DNA from: Parastagonospora avenae f. sp. tritici 18332-5
Lineage: Eukaryota; Ascomycota; Dothideomycetes; Pleosporales; Phaeosphaeriaceae
Assembly: GCA_022559985.1 (NCBI GenBank)
Contig: JAFJTR010000127.1
Span: forward strand, 12,101-61,836
Reading direction: 5' to 3'
Length of the DNA stretch: 49,736 bases
Below the pieces are notes generated by a model, which was given only the letters and a program-made list of their open reading frames with translations, ran no database searches and was not told the DNA's origin. How positions within the stretch are numbered: the stretch's first letter is position 1; each line of letters starts with the position of its first letter. This document shows, one piece after another, positions 33,343-44,367 of this stretch. A program made the position numbers and the translations under genes.

Positions 33343-33923
33343 AATTTCTGTCGAAGCTAGATTCGAGAATGTATTCGGTGGCGACTACAAGTCGGAGTTC
33401 GTTTGGAAAGAGGAGCCCTTTGTTCTTTGGCATTTGGTGCGAGGCAAGCCGGATATTCAACTCTCTTTGCTTGTACAGTCTTTGGCATACCTGTAATCAT
33501 GTGACTGGAATTTCGGGGTTCGCCCACGGCTTTGCGTCACATCCTTGCATTCAGGCGCTGTTTCGGTTAGAGAAGGCGCGCACGCTAGGTTGCCGAGTTG
33601 CGCGGGTAGCCCCAACGAATCGACATCTCCAACAAACCTATGCCCCTCAACTCCGATCCCTTTACCAAGCAAATTTTGTCAGACTGCCCAGGGCGGTATC
33701 GCATGTGGCGAACAGTGGGTAAAATCGGGGAATGAAACGTTGGCAGTTTGGTTCAATCGTGGACCCCAAATGATGCCACTTGTCGGATATGTGGTGGACT
33801 TGACCTCAAAGAGTCGTACACGCCGCAGTATTGCTACAATTAACATTTTTCCTCTTCTGAATTGCAGAGCGTACGACCCCCATAGTCGAATCAAAATCAG
33901 TCTAGCCGACTCTCGCGTCCAAC
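33343..33923. promoter_or_regulatory. Divergent promoter region (581 bp)
   Basis: Lies between the minus-strand 3-HIBADH-type gene and the plus-strand CMD-like gene. ORFs inside are not conserved. No binding motif is claimed. Confidence 0.5.
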
Positions 33924-34435
33924 ATGCCGCAATCCAATCAGCCAATCAAACGTACAGCAAAGTTTGAGACTTGCCTGAAAATTCGCAAAGAAGTGGTTGG
34001 TGAGCGCTATGTCAATTGAGCATTGGAGAGAGGTTCAAGAGAGTTTGCATTTCCGATGCAGGAACTTGTCACAGAATGGTGCTGAGCGATATCTGGAATC
34101 GCCCTGGTCTGGACAGAAAGCAAAGAAGTCTGTTGAGTGAGTCTTCCACAGTGCCCTTACACAAGTGTATTCACTCGGACAACGACAATGTCGCGTTCAG
34201 CTGACTGAAACAAGACCTTGGCATGCTGATTGCGCTCAAAAGCTGGCCAGAGGTTGGTGTACACATAAGAGGAGCTATAAACAATGGTTTGACGGAGGTG
34301 GAAATTAGAGAGGTCATTCTACAATCCGCAGTATACTGTGGAATTCCTGCTGGCCTCGAGGCGACGAAGGTTGCCAGCGCCGTCATCGATGATATGATTG
34401 CTAAAGGAGAGCATGTGCGACAATTGGTTGGATAG
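33924..34435 (+). pseudogene. Carboxymuconolactone decarboxylase-like gene, broken
   Basis: ATG 33924; exon 1 to 34136, intron 34137-34214 (gtgagt..caag, CTGAC branch site), exon 2 34215-34435. Exon 1 reads KFETCLKIRKEVVGERYVN then TGA at 34017-34019, ALERGSREFAFPMQELVTEW, and a one-base deletion at about 34083-34085 (C-W-S expected), then DIWNRPGLDRKQRSLL. Exon 2 reads LGMLIALKSWPEVGVHIRGA, VEIREVILQSAVYCGIPAGL. The catalytic-core Cys and His positions of the CMD family are visible. Exon 1 is exactly one base short of the phase the intron needs, which confirms the deletion. Intact relatives decarboxylate gamma-carboxymuconolactone or act as AhpD-like proteins. Confidence 0.85.
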
Positions 34436-34623
34436 TCCAGGGGCTCCGGCACGTTCATGTTCTTCACAGGCATCGATCGTTTCTGACATCTCGATCAATC
34501 TACACATCCTCATGCACTGGACGCCGGGATTGGGACTATTTATGAAGGTGGAGAGATCATCATTTACAATTTACTTATAACACTATCAATGCCTCGGATA
34601 ATTTCCTTGCGTTGACTCACGCT

Positions 34624-36264
34624 TCATGCATTCTCATTGATGGTTAACGTGATAGTCTTCGCGTTGAGATACTCCTCCACTGCCACATCCTTCCCAGACT
34701 CTTTACCATACCCCGATTGCTTCAGACCTCCGAACGGCGACTCGGCAGCAGAGGAATTTCCTGTGTTGATACCGATCATACCCGCTTCCAGGCCCTCCAT
34801 CATTCGCCATATGCGGTTTATATCCCTTGTGAAGCAGTAACTCGCAAGACCCATGCTCGTGTCATTGGCCAGAGCTAATACCTCCTGCTCGCTGGCGAAC
34901 GACGAGACGCCCATGACTGGTGCGAATACTTCCTCTTGAGATATCAGCATGGATGGGTCGACATTCGAAAGTACAGTGGCCTCAAAGAAGTATCCCGCCG
35001 AAGACGGCTGGCCGCCTCCTGTCCAAAGCTGCGCGCCTTTGCGTACGGCATCATCCACAAACAAGCGAGCTTTGTCCACGCTACGACCGGTCGTGACTGG
35101 ACCCATCGTCGTGGCTGATTCCAAGCCATGACCAAGCTTGAGTTCTCTCGTGCGCTGAACAATTTTCGCCAGGAACTCTGTGTGTATAGTGTCTTGGATA
35201 TACACCCTGTTCGCCGTCACGCAGGCCTGGCCTGCATGCCGCCACTTGAGTGATAAGAGTTGCTCCAAAGCCTGGTCCTGATCGCAGTCGTCGAACACTA
35301 TGAATGGACAGTTGCCGCCCAATTCCAAGGTAACCTTCTTCAGCCCTTCTGAGCAATGTCTCGCAATGAGACTGCCGATTTTGGTTGATCCTGTGAATGA
35401 AACTTTACTGATAAGAGGATGCTTGCAAAGTGCTTCAGACACGTCAGGCGTGTTATTGATAGATGCCGTTATGACACTGAACACATTTGGCGCAAAACCT
35501 GCCCTCTCGGCCAGATTCGCAAGTATCAAGCACGTCAAGGGAGTCTCAGGAGACGGTTTGGCGATGATCGTACAGCCCGCTGCAAGTGCTGCTCCAACTT
35601 TGCGCAAGATCATCCTTCATAAGTTAGCTGTGGCGGTTGGTTCGCAAATGGAATGTACCCAAAAAGCAGGAAAACTTACGCCACGGGGAAGTTCCAAGGT
35701 ACAAGAGCTGCACAAACACCAATTGGCTGCTTTACCACAAGCACTCTGCGATCAGATGCAGCCGGTAAACTCAAACTGCCTGTAATCCTTTCCGCCTCGC
35801 CGGCAAACCACCAAGTGAAACCAGTTGCGTATTCAATTTCTCCATAAGCCTCCTTCAACGGCTTTCCAGTCTCAAAAGTCAGTGTACGTGCCAAGTCATC
35901 CTGGTTTTCCCGGATTATGCGGTCCCACGCAAGTAACTTCTTCGCTTTGGAACGTGGATTCTCGACACGGAAGGCTTGGAACGCATGATGAGAGGCCTGA
36001 ACCACAGCGTCGACATCGCTGGCGTTGCTGTCTTTGCACGAAGCGAACACCTTGCCCGTAGCAGGGTCTGTAACAGTTAGCTGTTTACGCGCACTCACTT
36101 TTTGGCTACTGACCTTCAATCAAAATCTTTTGCTTGTTTTCATCCGCTGTCACTGCTAGCGTGGCTGGACACAGCAAAGATGGATCCTTTAGCTTTGGAG
36201 TAAGTCAGGCTTGAACGCTCATCCCCATCATTGAGTAAGGATATATCACCTGAAGAAGGTGCAT
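34624..36264 (-). CDS. Aldehyde dehydrogenase, succinate-semialdehyde type
   Basis: Exons 36264-36250 (15 nt), 36192-36114, 36067-35680 and 35614-34624; 490 residues, phases fit. N-terminus LKDPSLLCPATLAV; KVFASCKDSN; GVCAALVPWNFPVAMIL; KPSPETPLTCLILANLAERAG; VSFTGSTKIGSLI; general base VTLELGGNCPFIVFDD; nucleophile WRHAGQACVTANRVYIQ; EEVFAPV; ESPFGGLKQSGYGKE near the C-terminus. Length and motifs are those of NAD(P)-dependent succinate-semialdehyde dehydrogenases; the exact substrate may differ in this cluster. The tiny first exon is inferred from a phase-matched GT..AG intron. It converges on the CMD relic. Confidence 0.9.
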
Positions 36265-36800
36265 GATCGTTAACGGTGGCAATAGGGAGCTCTCGTTCAA
36301 CAATAGCAGGATGTAGGGCAGTCTAACTATCCCAAACTACCGCGTCTTCCTCTTTCTTTCATTTTTATATGGCTCTTAATCCTCGACTCTGTCTTAGCGG
36401 AGACAATTGGGGTAATATTGGGAATAACCTATACTCAACTGTTCTTCGGAACATATCGGTGTTTCTTAAATCGACAGCCCCACCTTCGGAGAGCTACCTA
36501 TGGTACTTATTTTATGACTGTTTATTAGGCAATACTGTTGAATCAAAAGCCTAGTATACGTACCCCGCTTAGCTACAACCAATAAGAAAGCCTGGACGCG
36601 GTTTTATTTCGGTGAATGAAAGGATGGAGCGGATGACTGAGGGACCACAATACCCCAACCGTTGAAGCGGGGTGATAAAAATTGGAGAGTTTAGATTGAT
36701 GCAAATGCACCAATATACCAGTATTATGCCCATGCTCAATCGTGTGTAGACCCAAAGCTGAGATCTTGCAATCCCAAGTTTAACAAAATTCTTTACCAGC
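36265..36800. promoter_or_regulatory. Divergent promoter region (536 bp)
   Basis: Between the aldehyde dehydrogenase (minus) and the alpha/beta hydrolase (plus). No gene, no clear motif; the middle is AT-rich. Confidence 0.5.
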
Positions 36801-38220
36801 ATGCCTCCCATCTCAAATTTTCAGAGTCTCCCTTCGCAGCTGCAGTCGGCCTTTTCGACGCTGAATGAATCCCTCAAAGTTGATAGGCAATTCCTAGCCT
36901 TCAGCGATACGAACGAGTTGAAAAGGAACATCACCTTTGGTTGGGCATCTGCTGGCTCATCCGATACCGTTTTATGCACCGTCTCAAAGGCCAAGGCATT
37001 CGTCCGGAGTGGAAATGCCGCTGAAGCCGAATTCATTCTTTCGGCTACGCCTGAACAATGGCGTATGTTTTACGAACCGATGCCGAAATCTCCGTTCCAA
37101 TCCTACTGGGGTATGTTCGGACAGAACATCCATCAAGACGGTGTAGAGGTGATTGGAAACCAAGATCTGTTTGTCCAACTGGCGGCTATCTGGCGGAGGG
37201 TGCTGGAACTGAGCCACGAAGCTCTCCATGGCCTCATCAAAGAGGACCAACAGGATGAACAGGAATTAGATGTTATCGTGGGTCGCTACATCTTCGTCAA
37301 AACCTTTTGGGGCCGGACAAAACTATTTTACGAGCAAAGCGGAGATCCTGGCAATGTACCAATCCTATTCTTGCATACGGCTGGAAGTGATGGACGTCAG
37401 TATCACGGCGTTATGAATGACAGCAGAATGTTGGACAAATACCACATGACAACGATCGACCTGCCAGGCCACGGGCGAAGCTTTCCTGCAGCTGACCAGA
37501 TACCGGGTAAACACTGGAACACCGAAGATGCGTATGTGGCATGTATTAAGGAGGTGATAAGCGCCCTCCGACTCTCGAAGCCCATCGTTTGCGGAGCAAG
37601 CATGGCTGGGCATGTTTGTTTGGCTGTTGCAACACGAGCGAAGGAGGTGGGCGCAGGCGGCGTTATACCATGCCAGGCGTAAGTCAAACACACGGCTGAA
37701 ACTCTTCGTTCCAAGCTAATCATATCACACTAGGTCGGAGCATCTGGACATGAACAGGCAGTATTGGGATAGGTCGCCGTTCGTGAACCAATCTCTATTC
37801 AATCCTGAATGGGTTTATGGCGTAAGCTTATCCCGCTGCCCCTCAAGGAACATGATGCTAATTCTTTTGCAGATGATGGCTCCCACAGCGCCCAGAAGAA
37901 ATCGAAACCTTGTCTGGCATACTTATTCGGCACAAGCGTACTCTATATTTCATGGCGACCTGGACTTCTACTTTGGCGGATGGGATGGCCGTGGCCGGAT
38001 TGAACACATCGACACACAAAGATGCCCCGTATACATGTTGACTGGAGAGTACGATTGGAGCAACACTCCGGAGATGAGCAGGATCACGGCAGCCAAGATT
38101 CCAGGTGCCAAGTTCTCCGAGATGGTGTCACTTGGACATTTCCCTGCGACGGAGAACCCCCATCGTTTCGTCGGGTATCTGCTGGAAGCTATGGAACATA
38201 TTATCCAGACAAGGGCTTGA
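36801..38220 (+). CDS. Alpha/beta hydrolase with long N-terminal extension
   Basis: Exons 36801-37678, 37734-37821 and 37873-38220; 437 residues, phases fit. Residues 1-165 are an extension (ITFGWASAGSSDTVLC, PEQWRMFYEPMPKSPFQSYW, LFVQLAAIWRRVLELS) not part of the hydrolase fold. The hydrolase follows: TKLFYEQSGDPGNVPILFLH, oxyanion loop HTAGSDGRQYH, DLPGHGRSFP, nucleophile elbow CGASMAGHVCLAV (Ser), acid TGEYDWSN, His in SLGHFPATENP. The triad appears complete. Such enzymes cleave C-C or ester bonds in aromatic and lactone catabolism, fitting the cluster, but the substrate is not known. Confidence 0.88.
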
Positions 38221-38373
38221 TGCTTGAGAAAGCCAACGCTGGCCGAAAACTTTAGCAAAGATTGAACTCAGAGCGGCGAAAAAATCTAGTTTCAGAATGA
38301 TCTACAACCGAAAATTTTGTACCATGAACGAGCACGGCGTGCAGAATGAAGTAGTCCTACATAGCTTCTCATG

Positions 38374-38802
38374 TTAATGTCTCAACAAGCAGACTATTTC
38401 GATCTCGTAGAGCAAGTCTTTGTGTACCAGTGACTGTACACCCAAAACAGTACTCGGTGGCCTCAATTCTCCCATCCACTCCATATACAATTTCGCCCTG
38501 TCAGGATCTTGGCCCTGACCATCTCTGAGTAGATTTACCACATATTGCCTAACCTGCACGATATCGCCTTTACTTGCGCCAGCAGCCTGAAGACATCGGT
38601 CCGCATTTGTGAAAGCTAGTTGGCATTGCTGAGAGAGCGCTGGTGGTATTGAGCCTGTTGTTGCATCGACTCCAAGTTGGCCGGCGATGGAGATGAGGGT
38701 GGCGGTCGGCGAAATCGGGACGCGAGAGATGTGAGAATATGTCGGAGAGAAGGTAGTTTGACCCTCTGGATTGAAGTTCTGAGCCTGTGCGGATGGCGGC
38801 AT
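38374..38802 (-). CDS. RidA/YjgF/YER057c family protein
   Basis: 142 residues from the first ATG at 38802; an in-frame GTG-started extension upstream is not needed. Motifs: YSHISRVP, ATLISIAGQLGVDATTGSIP, CQLAFTNADRCLQAAGASKGDIVQVRQYVV, PPSTVLGVQSLVHKDLLYEIEIVCLL. This is the complete RidA fold; the Arg of the imine-binding pocket in canonical RidA (RxxxxV) is not obvious and the loop reads PPSTVLGV. Canonical RidA hydrolyses reactive enamines and imines; cluster members often act on pathway intermediates. Converges on the hydrolase gene, 153 bp apart. Confidence 0.9.
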   Translation of the reverse strand: MPPSAQAQNFNPEGQTTFSPTYSHISRVPISPTATLISIAGQLGVDATTGSIPPALSQQCQLAFTNADRCLQAAGASKGDIVQVRQYVVNLLRDGQGQDPDRAKLYMEWMGELRPPSTVLGVQSLVHKDLLYEIEIVCLLRH

Positions 38803-39252
38803 CGTAGGATAATTGTTGTCGAAACTGAGGACTTGCGCAAGGCAAAGCGTTGTGTCCTGTAAGTTCGATGGGTGGCGGATTCTCGGACTCTTGGCGGCGG
38901 ACACTGCGTTATTACTCCGGCCTAGCGTGGAATTACTCGCGTGTTCTCGGTTTTCTTTCCACGATCAGCTAGGCGTACCGTACTTACCCCAATTCTGTTC
39001 TCCCATCCCCAACATGACCCCAAACATCAAATTGATCGTCGGAAAAGCCTACCGAGAGCCCTTCGCCTCAGCTCGCTATTGGATCTCGCTCATCGGGTAT
39101 CGTTATCTATCATGTAATGTCACGCGAGTGTAGATAGCGGGATGCCCACCAGACAGGTGGAAGAACATACTCAAGATATAAGGCCGGGGAACGTACCATG
39201 TGAGTAGCACAAACACGTCCAACTCTCCACCATATCTAGTTCTTCTTTCACC
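38803..39252. promoter_or_regulatory. Divergent promoter region (450 bp)
   Basis: Between the RidA-type gene (minus) and the MFS transporter (plus); no coding signal recognised. Confidence 0.5.
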
Positions 39253-41017
39253 ATGGGCAGTGGTCATAATCGATTGATCATCTTGCTGGCCGCTTTAGGT
39301 ACGTTATGCTCTTTAATATCTTTTCTGACCTTTCTAGTTCGCGACAACCCCACGTACCCTATTCTACTAGCTGCACTCGCCCACGATGAAGAACAATTTA
39401 CTGACAAGCTCTCCAAGGGTCTTTAACCTACGGCTTCAGCTTAGCTATCCTTGGCTCCATCCTCGGAGTCCCTGCTTTTCTACGATATTTCAATCTCGAG
39501 TCAGGCAGACAGGCGGAGTCACTCTTGGGTGCGACCTCAGCTCTGTTTTCAGGAGGATGCGCTCTAGGAGCGCTCGCTGAGGTATGGGCTGCAGATCATT
39601 TCGGCCGTGTTCGCACGTTGCAGATGCTCTGTGCGCTGGCCGTGATCTCGAGTGCCATTCAAGGTGGCGCTGCACACATTGCAATGTTTTTGGTCGGTCG
39701 ATTTCTGAACGGAGCCAGTGTTGGAGCATTGCTTGCACTCGTACCCGTTTACATGGTGGAGATATCTCCAGCTGCAACTAGAGGTCTTTTAGTGGGGAGT
39801 CATGGCGTTTTCATTGTCACAGGGCATGTGAGTAACACGTTCTAGACGTGCGCCGGCCAGAGATCTCCACTTGACGAGCTGAAGTCTTTGCATCTCTTCC
39901 AGTCTGGAACATAGTGCTGACCTTAATGATATAGGCTCTGGCTGCGTGGACAGGATATGCCTGCTACTTTTCGACAAACGAAGCTTTCCAGTGGCGATTC
40001 GAACTCTCTGCGCAAGCATTCGCTCCTCTGTTACTCTTGGTGGCCACTCGCTGGACTCCGGAATCACCACGATGGCTCGTTGAGCAGGGACGAGGCCAAG
40101 AGGCCTTGCAGATTCTCTGTGACCTGCACGTCGACAAAAACAATCATGAAGCCAGTTTAGCCCAAGCCCAGGAAGAATTCCGTCAAGTCAGCGAACAAGA
40201 AAAACTGGACCAGACTCTGCTAGGTGACCATGGCAAAATGATCATCTTCAAGAAAGCTTCATATAGAAAGCGCGTCCTGTACGGGATGGCAACCATGTTT
40301 CTCTCGCAATCTACTGGCGTTCTAGTCATCAACAACTATCAAGTCAGCCTGTACAACGGCCTAGGACTTTTTGGCTCGCTGCCTCTTCTTCTGTACGCCA
40401 TTTACCTCACATGGGCCGCGGCTCTGAACTATTTCTCCTCCACAATAATGGATCGCGTCGGTCGAACTCGCCTCTTGATCATCGGTCTGATTGGCTGCTC
40501 CATGATGATCATCTGTGAGATGGCCATGGTCGCAAAATTCTCCGGAACTGACAGCAAGATTGGCAATGCGTTTGGTGTCCTCTTTCTGTTCCTTTACGTT
40601 GGCGTCTACGCTTCGTGTCTGGACGCTACTATATACGTCTACTCGGCTGAGATCTTTCCGACACACTTGCGCGCTACCGGCATGGGTCTTTGCATTTTTG
40701 CACAATCATGCAGTACAATTCTATACACTCAGGCCGCGCCCACCGCTTTTGGGACAATTGGGTGGAAATACTACTTCGTCTTCTGGATCGTCCCGCTTGT
40801 CGGGGTTGTGTTGGTATGGCGATATTGGCCGGAAACGAAAGGGGCGACACTCGAACAAATCGGTGCTGCGTTCGGAGACGAAGTTGCACTACATGGATCG
40901 AATCCCGACGGCGATGAATACACGAAACACGACGGACTTGTATCACAACACCCCGAAAGTGTTACGAAAGTTGGCAAGAACGAGAAGTCGCTTTTTCAAC
41001 ATCAAGTGATGACTTGA
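39253..41017 (+). CDS. MFS transporter, sugar porter type
   Basis: Exons 39253-39298, 39418-39827 and 39935-41017 (introns 119 and 107 nt); 512 residues. First helix LIILLAALGSLTYGF is rebuilt across intron 1; then ILGSILGVPAFL, GRVRTLQMLC loop, GRFLNGASVGALLALVPVYM, ISPAATRGLLVGS, RWTPESPRWLVEQGR (PESPRWL signature), DRVGRTRLLIIGL, YSAEIFPTHLRATGMGL (PxxLR signature), WPETKGATLEQI (PETKG signature). These mark the plasma-membrane sugar/quinate-type branch with 12 helices. It probably imports the cluster's substrate. Confidence 0.93.
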
Positions 41018-41207
41018 TGGCCCAGTGGAAAGACGCTTTGAGCAGAACCAAGCTCCACATGCGCAGCAATTTGACTCGCGGAGAAGATAGGACTGCCGTG
41101 CTTGGCATTGAAAATGTGCGGTTTGTTATCGATGTCTTCGCTATCTGAACTTGTTTGTAGATTATGCTATCAATTGGATTCGCAGTTACAGTGTACAGAT
41201 GTCTTGT

Positions 41208-43964
41208 TTAGTTTCTAGGCGATGAAGTCTCCTCTTCTAACAATGACGCGTAGAGATGTAGCCCTTCACCTATGGGATTAACGATATCGAAAACATTCGC
41301 TCCACCAAACATTTGCGCCCAGACACGCACACTTGTAATGGCCATGCGCCTGACGCTCAGTGCGGAGGCTTCTGACACAGAAAAGGCGTTCTGGCTACCA
41401 GAATCAGAGCCAGCCTCGGCCTCTATCAATATGGAGATGACAACTTGCAAAAGATGTTTCTCGGTCGCAGAGAGCGCCTGGCCTCTAGATAATGCATCTG
41501 ATGACGCTAGCAACCACTTGCTCAAGAAGCATGCGCACTCGAGATTACAAATCGGATGCACGATGCTCCATGAAAATGCTTGTGTCTTCGCAACGAACTC
41601 CATGCCGATGCGAACTGTGACGCCAAGAGCATGGACTAGTTGCAAAACCACACTGCATGCGACGCGTGAAAGTGGTAGCGCCGGGCTGCGATACAGAGAT
41701 TGCGCGATATAAGCCGGGTTCCGTGTCTCCAATCCTCGGTAGGGCCCAAGATCGAGGTGCAGCCTCACCAAAGCGATGCGGAAAAGTGCTATTGAGTTGA
41801 AGCTCAACGGTCCATGTGGTGACGCTGGGTCAACGGAAGCGCCCTTTGTAGTATCCCAGATTTGCTGCCAATTGCGAAGGGTTTTCTGTATATTTGCAAC
41901 CGTCTCAGACGGCAATGCTCCTTCAGATAGGGAGGAGAAATCCATGAGAGAGTGTCTACACAAGAACACCTGCTGAACGATCCCGTGTATCAAAATATAA
42001 TTCCCAAAGGTTGTAGATTTGCCTAGCGATTCTGACGTTGGCTGTTCACGACAAAGGTTGGCGAAAGCTGTCCTTAAGTCAACATCGTGGTGCTGCTCCT
42101 TCTGTCGTGCAGCGAGCCAACCAGACTCGTCTATAGCCTGCCAATGGGACTCTGGCGAGGGCAGAACCAGATTCCCCACCTGAGTCGTCAACAATTTTGG
42201 TGCGATGTTGTAAACAATTGAATGCAGGTTGAGGAAACTGTAAGCGGCGAGTATTGTGCGTCTCTCACTTTCCCCACAGACCCAAGAGAGCCACAAATCT
42301 TGGGACGGATCGTTCGACAGCTTCAACCCACGGCCCTCCTGGGTGAGAAGTGCGAGCTGTGCCGCCAGACCGAAGGAATCGCTCAATAAACGGGAATGGT
42401 TCCATGTGCTGAGTGCAATGAGAAGTATCATGGCCTGCAACAGTTCCACTCTGGGATTGGAGGTCGACTGCTTTAGAGCCGCTGATGTCGAATCTTCGTG
42501 AATCTCTTGCAGGCGGCGCCGTACTCTATGCTGTACAAGAGAATGAGCTGCCATATACAGCTGATCCGATTGCCGTCTCTGAAAGCGATAAAGTGCACCC
42601 ACTGCTAAGATTGCTAGTATCAATTCTGGCGATATGGTCCTGAACGAGACGGAGGGAATATGTAGGAAAGGTAAGTGAGCATGGAATCCAGAGAAGTATC
42701 CTTCGATATACCGGCAAACAGTGTGCTTGGATGGTAGAAGGAAACTTGCAGTGTATAAGAAGCGATATTCTTCTAACAAGGTGTGAATGTGGCTATACAC
42801 TTCATTGGATATTATCCAAGGCATACCAGGGACATCCCTCGCAGAATCTGCACGACGTGCGGCTCTTGAGCCCACTGAGTGCGGATCTTCACGTTCTAAG
42901 GAAGGTAGACGAGATCCGTACTCTAAGGGGCCTGCTGGTTCAGGGAGCGGATGCACGACTGTATTTTCGGGGGGGACGATGCCGATTCCATTCTCAAAGT
43001 CTAGGAAACCAGTTGCCGATGCAGATGGGGGAAAGCATGGGTCGGCCAGCGTCGAAAGACCCGTTATGGCATCGATCATGAGATTGTCGTTGAAGTCATC
43101 CCAAAAAATGTCCATGAAATCTCGCGAGGTGTTCAACGTGCTACTGTCCGACATATACCGAGAGGAATGCTCGAGGTGACTGTCATTGACGAGGGCATTC
43201 TGACCTGCCATTTGGAATGAGTCCAGATGTTGTGCGCTATTTGCGGTGGTAATCGTGCTCGCCAAATAGGCCTGAACGGGATCGGACTGAGACGTCGCGG
43301 GGAACGAAGCCGTTTCAACAGCATCAGTGTTGGAGCGATCGGTGCCTACTGGAAAGTTTAAAGCTCTGCCATCACCACCACCCTCACTTTGGTTTTCGAG
43401 CATTACTGCAGCTTGAGACACGCTGGACGTACCCGGAATCTGCAATGTAACGTTGTTTTGGCCATGATATGCGCGTTCCTGTCGCTTGTAGGGCATATGA
43501 GTGCTAACGCTTAGGCTTGTCACTACATCTTCATCCTCATCCTCTCCCTCGTCCTCATCCTCTCCCTCGTCCTTGTCCTCGTCCTCTCCCTGAACGCCAG
43601 GTGTCGGCACAGTTTGAGATGACACAGACGTGTTCTGCTCTTGTGCAGCTAGGTTGGGGTCATGATACAAGCGTCTATGTCGCAAAAGGAGATCGCTTAG
43701 TCCGAACCAATATGTGTTAGCTGCAAGGACATATGAGTGGCCACAAGTCCAGACTGGACCTACCGGCGGGTAAAAGCTTTGCTACAGACGCAAACAAATG
43801 GCTTCTCCTTGGTATCTTGATCATAGTCACTGTCAGTATCGTTGGTGGGCTAGGGATGGGTTGGCAATCGTACGGATGCGTTCATGTCTCTGCAAATGTT
43901 CGGTACGATTAAACGATTTCCGACAAAACCTGCATACGAGATGTTTCGCCTTAGGCTGCGTCAT
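41208..43964 (-). CDS. Transcription factor: two C2H2 fingers plus fungal_trans domain
   Basis: Exons 43964-43874, 43815-43764 and 43695-41208; 876 residues, phases fit. Finger 1 CRFCRKSFNRTEHLQRHERIH, linker TKEKPF across intron 1, finger 2 CVCSKAFTRRDLLLRHRRLYH across intron 2, both with complete C2H2 ligands. A run of E/D repeats follows (near 43527-43591), then a fungal-specific TF middle homology region: YIEGYFSGFHAHLPFLHIP, ILAILAVGALYRFQ, LSTWNHSRLLSDSFGLAAQL, WVCGESERRTILAAYSFLN. Proteins with this layout are nuclear regulators, often pathway-specific. It is the likely cluster regulator and shares a promoter with the arginase-like gene. Confidence 0.93.
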
Positions 43965-44141
43965 GTCGCCTCAAAGCACAAAATTGGAGTGTGAAGTTGA
44001 GGCAGCCAAGTTGGGGGGTTGGAGACTGTATGCCCCTGCTGGTGCTTGACCTACAGCAAACTCAAGTGACAAGGTGCCCGACGGCTCACGCTAAGTGGGG
44101 TAGTGGGGTCAAGTCGAGACTGCCTTCTGGCTATACTTCGG

Positions 44142-44222
44142 CCGCTAGACTACGAAGGAGCTCGTTTTTAGTGATGCCCCGCCTCTGGTGGCCAGTGCAC
44201 CTTAGCTCCTTCGTACTAGCGG
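44142..44222. promoter_or_regulatory. Inverted repeat in the TF/arginase divergent promoter
   Basis: Arms 44142-44162 (ccgctagactacgaaggagc t) and 44204-44222 pair as reverse complements over 19 positions with one 2-nt bulge, separated by 41 nt. They lie in the 403-bp space between the two divergent start codons (43965-44367), the rest of which shows no feature. Could be an operator for a dimeric regulator, or a tiny foldback element. Confidence 0.8.
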
Positions 44223-44367
44223 TAGCGAAGTTGGAGAAGCGAACACCGCCGAATTGGAGAACCTCTCAGGCTTCGCAAACCTTGAATCTTGTTGAAATCA
44301 CCGTTTTCGCGCTTGTGCACATCTGCAAACCTACATCCCGCCTTCTGCATGTTTCACTCAAGTCACT

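Noticed and set aside
43517..43720. His/Pro-rich plus-strand ORF
   Set aside because: Antisense of the Glu/Asp-rich stretch of the transcription factor.
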